From RGIG8709 sp045537065 (GTDB lineage Bacteria; Bacillota; Clostridia; Monoglobales; Monoglobaceae), in the NCBI GenBank assembly GCA_045537065.1, contig JAZSOT010000043.1:1-38633 (forward strand): a stretch of 38,633 nt of DNA. Reading direction: 5' to 3'. This document shows, piece by piece, positions 32,082 to 38,633 of this stretch. How positions within the stretch are numbered: the stretch's first letter is position 1; every line of letters starts with the position of its first letter. Position numbers and translations under genes: made by a program. The notes beneath the pieces are model-generated. The model saw nothing but the letters and a program-made list of their open reading frames with translations, ran no database searches and was not told the DNA's origin.

Positions 32082-33938
32082 TTATGAAAGAATAATAACT
32101 CTTACTCTTCCGCCTGATGAAAATGGTTTATCAATATAAGCATAGGCGTCGTATTCTTCTGTCAACTGTGTAAATTCGTCCATTGTTACTAAGGTGTAGG
32201 AGCCTGATAGAGATTGTTTTTTAATATAAATCTGAACCTTATCAGACATAGTGTATGTTTTTCCGCCTAATGTTATATTGGAGCCGTTTATATCTGTTAT
32301 TTTTTCGGAAGGAAGTTTGGAAAGAGGAGTCATAGAGGTTATTTCACGTCCGTTTGTTTTTATCTGAACCGCCTGACCTGAGGAAACACCAAAAGTTTTG
32401 TTTTGTGTTGAAAATGCATTCTTTATTCCGTTTGCTATATATTCGTAGCTTCCTGAAATGTTATTTCCGGCGGAGTTGCTTTTTGATTTTGTAACAATAC
32501 CGTATGTGTTTGCATCTCCTGTTATATTGTATATAATCATAGAATCAATATTACCCATAGCATCTTTAGATGCGTATAAAATGTCGCTTGATGAAATGCT
32601 AAGTCCGTTTAATCTTTGAGGATAAACAGAGGTAACAGATGCGGTTTCGAAGTTTTCAACTGTAGATGTTTCGATTATTTTAACATCATTTGAAAGATTT
32701 GCCGAGCCAATTTTATTTGTTCCAGAGCCCCACACAACCTTTCCTGAAATTCCGTGATTTGCCATATTTTGTGTAAGAGTTGCAACTCCGTTTTCCAGCT
32801 TAACGGAAACAACTCGGTTTAAAATTGATTCGTAGTTTTTATCGGTAATGTATTCGTGGACCTGTCCTGATGGAAGATGTATTTTAACATAAGGCTTTGT
32901 AACCTTTGTGCCTGAAACAGTTGTTTCTTTTGCCCCCACTGCAGTAAGAAGTCCATATATTTTGTCTCCAATTCCTGAATTTGCAGAGGATACTAAAACA
33001 TCCGCAACACCCCCGTCTTTACCTATAAGTAGGGTAACGGAGTCGCCAAACCTGAAACTTCCTCCTGATGCAAGCTTTGAAAGAGCGTTTGTGCCCTCTA
33101 AATTATAGGTTACGCCTGAGATGATAACAGAGCTTGGAGAATTTTTGCTTGGAATAGCGTCTTCATAAATCCCCGTAATTTTTTTGGAATAAACAAGAGC
33201 GGTTTTATATTCTTCCATATAATAAACTATATCATTTGTTTTAACATCTTCCAGTGTTGCGCTAACTCCGTCACGGACAACACGAATTGATGAGTCTGCA
33301 CCGAACTCTTCAAACCATAAAGAAGATGAAACAGTTTTCGGACCTATTGTTCTGTTAAAGGTTGAAAGATATGTTATGTCGGAATTTTTTTGTTTAGCTG
33401 CCAAGGTGTTGTAAGCAATAGTAGATATATCATATCTTGTAAGCTTTTGTCCTGCTGATTTATTAACATTGTTTAGAAGCCCCGCTTTTTTTGCAGCCTC
33501 GGTCTGTGAATAGGGCCAGTCGTCTCCAAGGTCTTCGTCGGTATATCCTAAAACCCTCATAAACATAACAATTGCCTCTTCGAGCAAAACTGTGTTTGAC
33601 GGTCGGAAGCTTGAATCCATATAACCTTTGAAAAGTCCGTATTTTATACCTGTTGCAACATAAGGTGATGCCCAGTGCTGGAAAGTAACATCTTTAAAAG
33701 GAGAGATTTTACTCTCTATGTCAACCATATCTCTGTAAGGTGATGCAGCAACAACGATTTTTGCACACTCAGCACGGGAAACACTTTCCTCATATCTCAT
33801 ACTTCCGTTTGGGTCACCCTGAACTATGGAAAGAGCGGATAAAACCTCTTTTTCATAGTCAGACAGGGCAAAACCCACCTGAAATAAAGAAGTGTAAAAT
33901 ATTGAAACAATAATTAATATTGAAAAAATTTTCTTCAT
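32082..33938 (-). CDS. SLH-domain surface protein
   Basis: The 618-residue protein has a signal peptide (MKKIFSILIIVSIFYTSLFQVGFA) and two or three SLH repeats in roughly residues 30-195 (SRAECAKIVVAA, FKDVTFQHWASPYVATGIKYGLFKGYMDSSFRPSNTVLLEEAI, then RYDISTIAYNTL). A long beta-rich C-terminal region follows with no family I recognise. SLH domains bind pyruvylated wall polysaccharide, the product expected of CsaB encoded in this window. The start is ATG 33938 with AAAGGA upstream; an earlier frame start lacks a site and spoils the signal peptide. It follows the ABC permease by 22 bases, in the same operon. Confidence 0.9.
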   Translation of the reverse strand: MKKIFSILIIVSIFYTSLFQVGFALSDYEKEVLSALSIVQGDPNGSMRYEESVSRAECAKIVVAASPYRDMVDIESKISPFKDVTFQHWASPYVATGIKYGLFKGYMDSSFRPSNTVLLEEAIVMFMRVLGYTDEDLGDDWPYSQTEAAKKAGLLNNVNKSAGQKLTRYDISTIAYNTLAAKQKNSDITYLSTFNRTIGPKTVSSSLWFEEFGADSSIRVVRDGVSATLEDVKTNDIVYYMEEYKTALVYSKKITGIYEDAIPSKNSPSSVIISGVTYNLEGTNALSKLASGGSFRFGDSVTLLIGKDGGVADVLVSSANSGIGDKIYGLLTAVGAKETTVSGTKVTKPYVKIHLPSGQVHEYITDKNYESILNRVVSVKLENGVATLTQNMANHGISGKVVWGSGTNKIGSANLSNDVKIIETSTVENFETASVTSVYPQRLNGLSISSSDILYASKDAMGNIDSMIIYNITGDANTYGIVTKSKSNSAGNNISGSYEYIANGIKNAFSTQNKTFGVSSGQAVQIKTNGREITSMTPLSKLPSEKITDINGSNITLGGKTYTMSDKVQIYIKKQSLSGSYTLVTMDEFTQLTEEYDAYAYIDKPFSSGGRVRVIILS

Positions 33939-33960
33939 ATTCAAATCATCCTTTCGTAAA

Positions 33961-35142
33961 TTATTCAAAACGAAGTGCGTCAATAGGGTTTAATGTAGCG
34001 GCATTTTTGGCAGGTAAAAATCCAAACATAATACCGATACCCACAGAAACACTGAATGCAACAATAATTGCTGAAACGGAGGGGATTATGGTTATATCCA
34101 TAACAAGCCCGATTAAATAGGCGACAACCCCACCCAGCAAAATTCCGATAATTCCGCCGATACCGCTGACGGTGGCGGCCTCTATAACAAACTGTTGCAT
34201 AATATGTTTTTTCTTTGCACCAAGGGACTTTCTGATACCGATTTCCTTTGTTCTTTCAGTAACAGAAACAAGCATAATATTCATAATTCCGATACCGCCA
34301 ACTAAAAGGGATATTCCTGCAATCAGAATAAGTGCTCCCTTTAAGGTTCCCATAATGCTGTTCATTTCGTCTAAAACTTCCTGCGTGGCAATAATTTTAA
34401 AGTAATCGCGGTTTCCTAGGATTTTGGTAAGTCTTGTTTCCAAAACAGCTTTTGCCATATCTATTTTGTCTGCATCCTTCATAGAAACGGTATAAGAGCC
34501 TATAGAAGTGTTCCTTGACATTTTTGATGCATTGGTATAAGGAATATACAGGCACTGGTCGGATGAATTTTCGGATGAGTCGGCATTTTCTTCAAGAACA
34601 CCGACTATAATATAAGGCTCACCATTAATTTTAATTGTCTCTCCAAGAGCTTTCCCTGTGCCGTAGTATTCTTTCTCGTAATATGTGCCGATAACACAAA
34701 CCTTAATCATTTTTTCAATATCAACAAACTGCAGAAATCTACCCTGCTCTGTGGTAAGGTCGTCAATTTCGTCATAGGTTTCGTCAACTCCTGTAACGGA
34801 AGCGTATGAGCTTTTTGAACTGGTTGGAGATTTTATGTTCACCGTGGTTGTAACCTTAGGGGAGCAGTAAGTGAAAAGCTCAGGATTTTCGTCTATCAGT
34901 TCGTAAAGATTTTCGGGCTCAACATATCTTGTGCTGCCTCTTGATGTGATAGCAACGGTTATGTTGTTCATTCCAAAGCCCTCAAATATATCTGAAACCT
35001 GACCTGTTATTCCGTCCATAATGCTGACTAAAATAATAACTGCTGCAACACCGATTATAATTCCCAACATAGTAAGAAAGGAACGCATTTTGTTGGAACG
35101 TATGCTTGAAAGTGCCAAGGCGAGAGTCTTTGAAAATTTCAT
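33961..35142 (-). CDS. MacB-type ABC transporter permease
   Basis: A 393-residue FtsX-family permease: one N-terminal span after the motif ALSSIRSNKMRSFLTMLGIIIGVAAVI, a large extracellular MacB-PCD domain (about residues 45-265), and three C-terminal spans. The conserved GGIGIMNIMLVSVTERTKEIGIRKSLGA joins the second and third spans. MacB-type systems do not move substrates through the membrane but use ATP to drive movements of the external domain and its partner adaptor. It overlaps the ATPase gene by one base. In Gram-positives such systems export peptides or lipoproteins or act on the envelope; the substrate is unknown. Confidence 0.93.
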   Translation of the reverse strand: MKFSKTLALALSSIRSNKMRSFLTMLGIIIGVAAVIILVSIMDGITGQVSDIFEGFGMNNITVAITSRGSTRYVEPENLYELIDENPELFTYCSPKVTTTVNIKSPTSSKSSYASVTGVDETYDEIDDLTTEQGRFLQFVDIEKMIKVCVIGTYYEKEYYGTGKALGETIKINGEPYIIVGVLEENADSSENSSDQCLYIPYTNASKMSRNTSIGSYTVSMKDADKIDMAKAVLETRLTKILGNRDYFKIIATQEVLDEMNSIMGTLKGALILIAGISLLVGGIGIMNIMLVSVTERTKEIGIRKSLGAKKKHIMQQFVIEAATVSGIGGIIGILLGGVVAYLIGLVMDITIIPSVSAIIVAFSVSVGIGIMFGFLPAKNAATLNPIDALRFE

Positions 35143-35900
35143 TATTCTCCCTCCTTTTTTATATGGGATAAAACTGTTGATTTAATAATTTCGTCTCCAG
35201 AAGCATCCCCATCATAGATAATTTTCCCGTCGTGAATACGGATAACACGCTTTGCCCTTGCAGCAATAAAGTTGTCGTGAGTTATAAGAATAATAGTGTT
35301 TCCCTGTTTGTTAAGCTCAACTAAAAAATCAATAACCTCTTTGCTGGTTTTTGAATCAAGTGCCCCTGTCGGTTCGTCCGCAAGTATAACAGAGGGGGAG
35401 CCTGCTAAGGCTCTTGCGATGGATGCCCTTTGTTGCTGACCGCCCGAAAGCTGTGATGGTTTATGATGTGCTTTATCTTCAATTCCAACTCTTTTAAGGG
35501 CATCTGTTGCAAGAATATTCTGTTCCTGTTCTTTTAGTCCCTTGTAAAGTAGAGGAAGTTTAACATTATCCAGTATATTTAATTTGGGAAGTAAGTTGTA
35601 TTGCTGAAAAATAAAGCCCAAAGTTTTATTCCTTATTTCTGCCTGTTCGTCATCTGTAAGCTTGCTTACGTCTTTTCCCTCAAGAAAATATTTTCCGTCG
35701 GTTGGAACATCAAGGCAGCCGATGATGTTCATACAGGTTGACTTTCCGCTACCCGATTGACCGATAATTGCAACAAATTCACCTTTAAATATGGAAAAAG
35801 AAATGCCGTCAAGGGCGCGGACTTCCGTGTCGCCCATTTCATATATTTTATATATATCCTGAAACTCAACCAAAGGAGCTGGATTTGTCTCTTTTATCAA
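35142..35900 (-). CDS. ABC transporter ATP-binding protein (MacB/LolD type)
   Basis: The 252-residue ATPase has Walker A GQSGSGKST (residues 47-55), the Q-loop in FIFQQYNLLPKLN, the signature LSGGQQQR, Walker B VILADEPTGALDSKTS and the switch histidine in ILITHD. It belongs to the MacB/LolD group, which pairs with FtsX-type permeases. It lies between the adaptor (21 bases upstream) and the permease (one-base overlap), forming a complete three-part export system. Confidence 0.95.
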   Translation of the reverse strand: MIKETNPAPLVEFQDIYKIYEMGDTEVRALDGISFSIFKGEFVAIIGQSGSGKSTCMNIIGCLDVPTDGKYFLEGKDVSKLTDDEQAEIRNKTLGFIFQQYNLLPKLNILDNVKLPLLYKGLKEQEQNILATDALKRVGIEDKAHHKPSQLSGGQQQRASIARALAGSPSVILADEPTGALDSKTSKEVIDFLVELNKQGNTIILITHDNFIAARAKRVIRIHDGKIIYDGDASGDEIIKSTVLSHIKKEGE

Positions 35901-35921
35901 AATAAAAACCTCCCTTTGATT

Positions 35922-37616
35922 TTATCTCATGCCGCCTTGCATTCTTCCGCCTTGCATTCCGCCACTCGGCATTCCACCGCCAGGCATACCGCCTCCGGGC
36001 ATTCCGCTCATCATTTCGGTAAACACATCTCTTTCGCTTGATGTTAAAATCTGTGGAACATAAATTATGTCCCCTTCATTTAACCCTGATTTGATTTCGA
36101 TGTATTCATTGTTGTTCTGACCTGTTTCAACGGTGATTGATTTAAAACCATCAGGTGCTTTGTCGTTTTTCTCTGTCTTTTCCCCTTTGATATAAACGAT
36201 ATTTCCGCGGTTAACAGCAGAAACAGGAACCGCAATAACGTTTTCTGCCATGGATGTGATTATTTCAACATCAATATTCATTCCTGGAAGCAAATCTTCA
36301 TCAAAGTCAGTTATTGTAATGGTAACAGGATAGGTGGTAACCCCGCCTGATGTAGTTCCGTTAACAGAAACGTTGGTAACCTCTCCGCTGTAGCGTTTTC
36401 CTTTCACTGCATCTGTTGTTATGATGGCTTTTTGATTAGTTTTAACATTTTTAATATCAAGCTCATCAACTGAGAGTTCGCATTCAAGACTTGACATATC
36501 GTAAATAACTGCCATTTCTGTTGACATATTTGAATTGTCAAGTTTATCGCCTGCCTTAATATTTTTAGTAACAACTGTTCCCGAAATAGGAGCGGTTATG
36601 GTGTAATCTTCAAGCTTTTTCTGAGCATTTTCTCTTGAAAGTTTAGAAGAACGCAGGGAAAGCTCGGAGGATTTTAAACTGTCTCTCACAGATGAACTGT
36701 CAATATGTACAAGACTTGCCCCCTTAGAGACTCTTGACCCTTGAGAAACATAAAGCTCGTCGATTTCACCGGCTGCTTCTGCCACAACTGTTTTTTCTGA
36801 TATATATTCAAATTGTCCTTTTGAATTTGAAGAAAACCCGCCGATAACTGCAGTTCCTGATTCGTTTCCTGTTAATGCTCCCGGGTTGTCAACCTTTATT
36901 TTAACAGACCTGACAAGGGAACCCCCCTCTGATGCATAGCCTTTTGAATTGACATCCATAACGGTTCCGTTTAAGATTTCACCGTTTGATGCGATTTTAA
37001 CCTGAGCGTCCTGACCTCTATAGATATATTCTGCATCAGTGTCGTTGAATGTAAGGGTCAGGGTAAAAGCTGAATCGTCATAAATATCCGCAATCTTTGT
37101 TCCGCCAGAAACGGATGTCCCCTCTTTAACATAAAGATTTTTAACAATCCCTGAAATGTCTGCTTTAACGGTTAAATTGTTAAAGTTGTCAACCGCCTTA
37201 CTATAATCAAGCTGGGAGCGTTCGTGAGAAATGTTTGCATTTTCAATGGAGTTTTGCGCATCCGATGCATCAATTTGATATAATATATCCCCTTCCTCAA
37301 CAATATCTCCCTGCTCAAAATCAGCAGATAAAATATTCCCCGAAACAAGGGCGGTGATAGAATACTGGTCTTTTGGCATAACAACTGCAGAGCCTGTTAT
37401 GGAAGACGTTATATCTTTTCTTCCCACAGTCTCTTCTGTCCCTGAAACAGTAAAATCTTTTTTGTCTTTACCGAAAAAAAGACTCGAAACAATGAGAATA
37501 AGAAGAAAGACAGCAATCATCGATATAGCTATTTTTTTCTTTTTGGAATATCTTTTAAATTTTGAGGGAAACTCCTTAACTTGAGAAACAGATTTTGATA
37601 AAAGGTTCGTTTTCAT
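35922..37616 (-). CDS. MacA/HlyD-type adaptor protein with Gly-Met-rich tail
   Basis: The 564-residue protein has a basic N-terminus and one membrane anchor (about residues 27-48, KKIAISMIAVFLLILIVSSLFF). Two halves each contain a biotinyl-lipoyl-like domain (VSGNILSADFEQGDIVEEGDILYQID, then AEAAGEIDELYVSQGSRVSKGASLVHID), with a coiled-coil hairpin, beta-barrel and membrane-proximal domain (ENVIAVPVSAVNRGNIVYI). It is longer than the usual MacA of about 370-400 residues because of a second lipoyl domain. The last 28 or so residues repeat GGMPGGG-like units. Adaptors connect MacB-type permeases to the outside; here it heads the operon. Confidence 0.9.
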   Translation of the reverse strand: MKTNLLSKSVSQVKEFPSKFKRYSKKKKIAISMIAVFLLILIVSSLFFGKDKKDFTVSGTEETVGRKDITSSITGSAVVMPKDQYSITALVSGNILSADFEQGDIVEEGDILYQIDASDAQNSIENANISHERSQLDYSKAVDNFNNLTVKADISGIVKNLYVKEGTSVSGGTKIADIYDDSAFTLTLTFNDTDAEYIYRGQDAQVKIASNGEILNGTVMDVNSKGYASEGGSLVRSVKIKVDNPGALTGNESGTAVIGGFSSNSKGQFEYISEKTVVAEAAGEIDELYVSQGSRVSKGASLVHIDSSSVRDSLKSSELSLRSSKLSRENAQKKLEDYTITAPISGTVVTKNIKAGDKLDNSNMSTEMAVIYDMSSLECELSVDELDIKNVKTNQKAIITTDAVKGKRYSGEVTNVSVNGTTSGGVTTYPVTITITDFDEDLLPGMNIDVEIITSMAENVIAVPVSAVNRGNIVYIKGEKTEKNDKAPDGFKSITVETGQNNNEYIEIKSGLNEGDIIYVPQILTSSERDVFTEMMSGMPGGGMPGGGMPSGGMQGGRMQGGMR

Positions 37617-37777
37617 ATTTTTATCCTTTCCTGATTATTTATATATATAAATAGTAATGTTTTTAAAGTTTATTCATAAAACTTTTTACATTATATAATA
37701 AAATAATTAAAAAAGTATTAACAAAATGTAAAAATATTTTAAAAATCTTTAATAAAAGAAAAAATCATTAAAAGGAC

Positions 37778-37806
37778 TTGACAAAGCGTTAATTATGTTA
37801 TATAAT
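37778..37806 (+). promoter_or_regulatory. Promoter of the tRNA-Val genes
   Basis: TTGACA (37778-37783) and TATAAT (37801-37806), spacing 17, a consensus promoter 25 bases ahead of the first tRNA. The rest of the gap from 37617 is AT-rich. It must also hold the minus-strand promoter of the ABC operon, for which only an unpaired TATAAT was seen. Confidence 0.85.
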
Positions 37807-37831
37807 ATCAAAGATGTTTTTAAGAATAAAC

Positions 37832-37907
37832 GGGCGCATAGCTCAGCTGGGAGAGCATCTGCCTTACAAGCAGAGGGTCATAGGTTCGAGCCCTATTGTG
37901 CCCACCA
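37832..37907 (+). tRNA. tRNA-Val (anticodon TAC), first copy
   Basis: A 76-base cloverleaf with encoded CCA. The acceptor arm is GGGCGCA with TGTGCCC, the anticodon loop is CTTACAA with anticodon TAC (reads GTA and related Val codons), and the T-loop is GGTTCGAGCC. No intron. Confidence 0.97.
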
Positions 37908-37939
37908 TTTATTTTTGAAAATATTTTTATACTCAATGT

Positions 37940-38015
37940 GGGCGCATAGCTCAGCTGGGAGAGCATCTGCCTTACAAGCAGAGGGTCATAGGTTCGAGCC
38001 CTATTGTGCCCACCA
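37940..38015 (+). tRNA. tRNA-Val (anticodon TAC), second copy
   Basis: Identical in all 76 bases to the first copy and separated from it by 32 AT-rich bases. It lacks its own promoter and is probably processed from the same transcript. Confidence 0.97.
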
Positions 38016-38039
38016 CTTTATTTTAAGGAGAAATTGAAA

Positions 38040-38546
38040 ATGTTGGTTAATATATTGCCAATTATCAATGCCGAGGGAAGAGAGCTTCCCGTGGATGGGG
38101 TGCTTGATTTTTCCGAAAAGGATGAGTATGGAATAGATTTTACAGAGCCTGTTCAGGTTTTCGGCAAGTTTTTGAATATGGCTGGAAGTATTGAGTTTTC
38201 AGGAGAGATTAATTTCTCGGTAAAACTTATGTGTGATAGATGCGGAGAATGGTATGAGGATAAATTTTCCTTTGAATTTTCCGAAATTCTAAAAAAAGAG
38301 CTCGACAAAGAAAATGACGGGGACGAAAATCCGGATATAATTTTTTATGAAGGAAATATGGTGGATATTTCGGATATTGTTTTTAACAATATTATTATGA
38401 ATTTGCCGTCAAAGCATTTATGTGATGAAGAATGCAAAGGTCTCTGTGCAATTTGCGGAAAAAATCTTAATCTGGAAAGTTGCAGTTGTGATACAAGTGT
38501 AACAGACCCAAGGTTTGATGTTCTTGACAATTTGTTTAAGGATTAA
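38040..38546 (+). CDS. YceD family (DUF177) protein
   Basis: A 168-residue protein with the DUF177 core: MCDRCGEWYEDKFSFEF and, near the C-terminus, CDEECKGLCAICGKNLNLESCSC, giving three cysteine pairs that probably bind zinc. YceD genes lie just upstream of rpmF in most bacteria; in plants and E. coli the family is linked to 23S rRNA accumulation. The start is ATG 38040 behind AAGGAG, not the frame-open GTG inside the tRNA. It may be transcribed together with the upstream tRNAs. rpmF follows 69 bases later. Confidence 0.9.
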   Translation: MLVNILPIINAEGRELPVDGVLDFSEKDEYGIDFTEPVQVFGKFLNMAGSIEFSGEINFSVKLMCDRCGEWYEDKFSFEFSEILKKELDKENDGDENPDIIFYEGNMVDISDIVFNNIIMNLPSKHLCDEECKGLCAICGKNLNLESCSCDTSVTDPRFDVLDNLFKD

Positions 38547-38615
38547 TTAATTTAGTAAAAATTAATTGCTGATGCGATTTGTTTATAAAATCAGAATTGA
38601 AAGAGGTGTATATAA

Positions 38616-38633
38616 ATGGCAGTTCCAAAGAGA
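38616..38633 (+). CDS. rpmF: Ribosomal protein L32, start only (partial)
   Basis: Six codons, MAVPKR, after AGAGGTG. MAVPKR is the standard beginning of bacterial L32, and rpmF directly after yceD is the usual arrangement. The gene runs out of the window. Confidence 0.88.

Noticed and set aside
35757..36041. Plus-strand reading frame rich in His, Ser and Ala opposite the adaptor tail
   Set aside because: It is the antisense of the GGMPGGG-coding repeats and has no start signal.
37832..38015. Tandem tRNA-Val genes as an integration site
   Set aside because: The second copy is a full identical tRNA, not a 3' fragment, and only 32 bases lie between them, so it is a plain gene duplication.
37795..38037. 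An open reading frame of about 80 codons across both tRNA-Val genes, with repeated protein sequence
   Set aside because: It is the translation of the two identical tRNAs and their spacer, and has no ribosome binding site.

Overview
The window is a low-GC chromosomal segment from a Gram-positive bacterium, most likely an uncultured gut-type member of the class Clostridia. The evidence is the order ftsW/spoVE-murG-murA-divIB-DUF881-sbp-ftsZ, the holB-ricT pairing, an alpha2-type glycyl-tRNA synthetase, SLH-domain and CsaB-type proteins, strong AGGAGG ribosome binding sites, and TTGACA/TATAAT promoters. This placement rests on gene content only.

Layout. (1) 1-6246: division and cell-wall cluster, with no ftsA between sbp and ftsZ. 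(2) 6316-11195: a four-gene surface-polysaccharide operon (GT2, polysaccharide pyruvyl transferase family, FrhB-type Fe-S protein, Wzx-like flippase). (3) 11238-11969: a TalC-type transaldolase gene broken by an apparent 11-nt deletion. (4) 12011-17740, minus strand: pfkA, then an operon glyRS-holB-ricT-WYL regulator. (5) 17752-18728, minus strand: an sdpR-sdpI-like pair with a perfect dyad over its promoter. (6) 18745-24044: a 2-oxoacid dehydrogenase locus. lplA diverges from a DeoR-family regulator, followed by a 5' leader with six short hairpins, E1 alpha and E1 beta reading frames that look like a broken fusion gene, and a metallo-beta-lactamase-fold protein. (7) 24063-27772: a CPA2 antiporter and a GT4-CsaB fusion. 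(8) 27784-30141: guaA (ATP pyrophosphatase part only), followed by a small insertion of about 1.27 kb at its 3' end carrying two small genes and bounded by a repeat of the guaA terminus. (9) 30298-32051: a frameshifted GH35 beta-galactosidase. (10) 32054-37616, minus strand: a MacA-MacB-type ABC system co-oriented with an SLH-domain surface protein. (11) 37778-38633: two identical tRNA-Val genes, yceD (DUF177) and the start of rpmF.

The genes fit together in three themes: envelope building (division, peptidoglycan precursors, polysaccharide, CsaB and SLH anchoring, MacAB-type export), central carbon metabolism (PFK, transaldolase, E1, lipoate ligase, GH35), and housekeeping information processing. 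Promoter repeats suggest that the DeoR-type protein controls both itself and the E1 gene.

The observations most worth a second look are the six-hairpin array placed at the predicted transcript start of the E1 gene, the helically phased TGTTATA repeats shared by the deoR and E1 promoters, and the mini-island at the guaA 3' end. Four coding lesions in three metabolic genes also stand out. They may be real decay or consensus errors, and the raw reads would decide.
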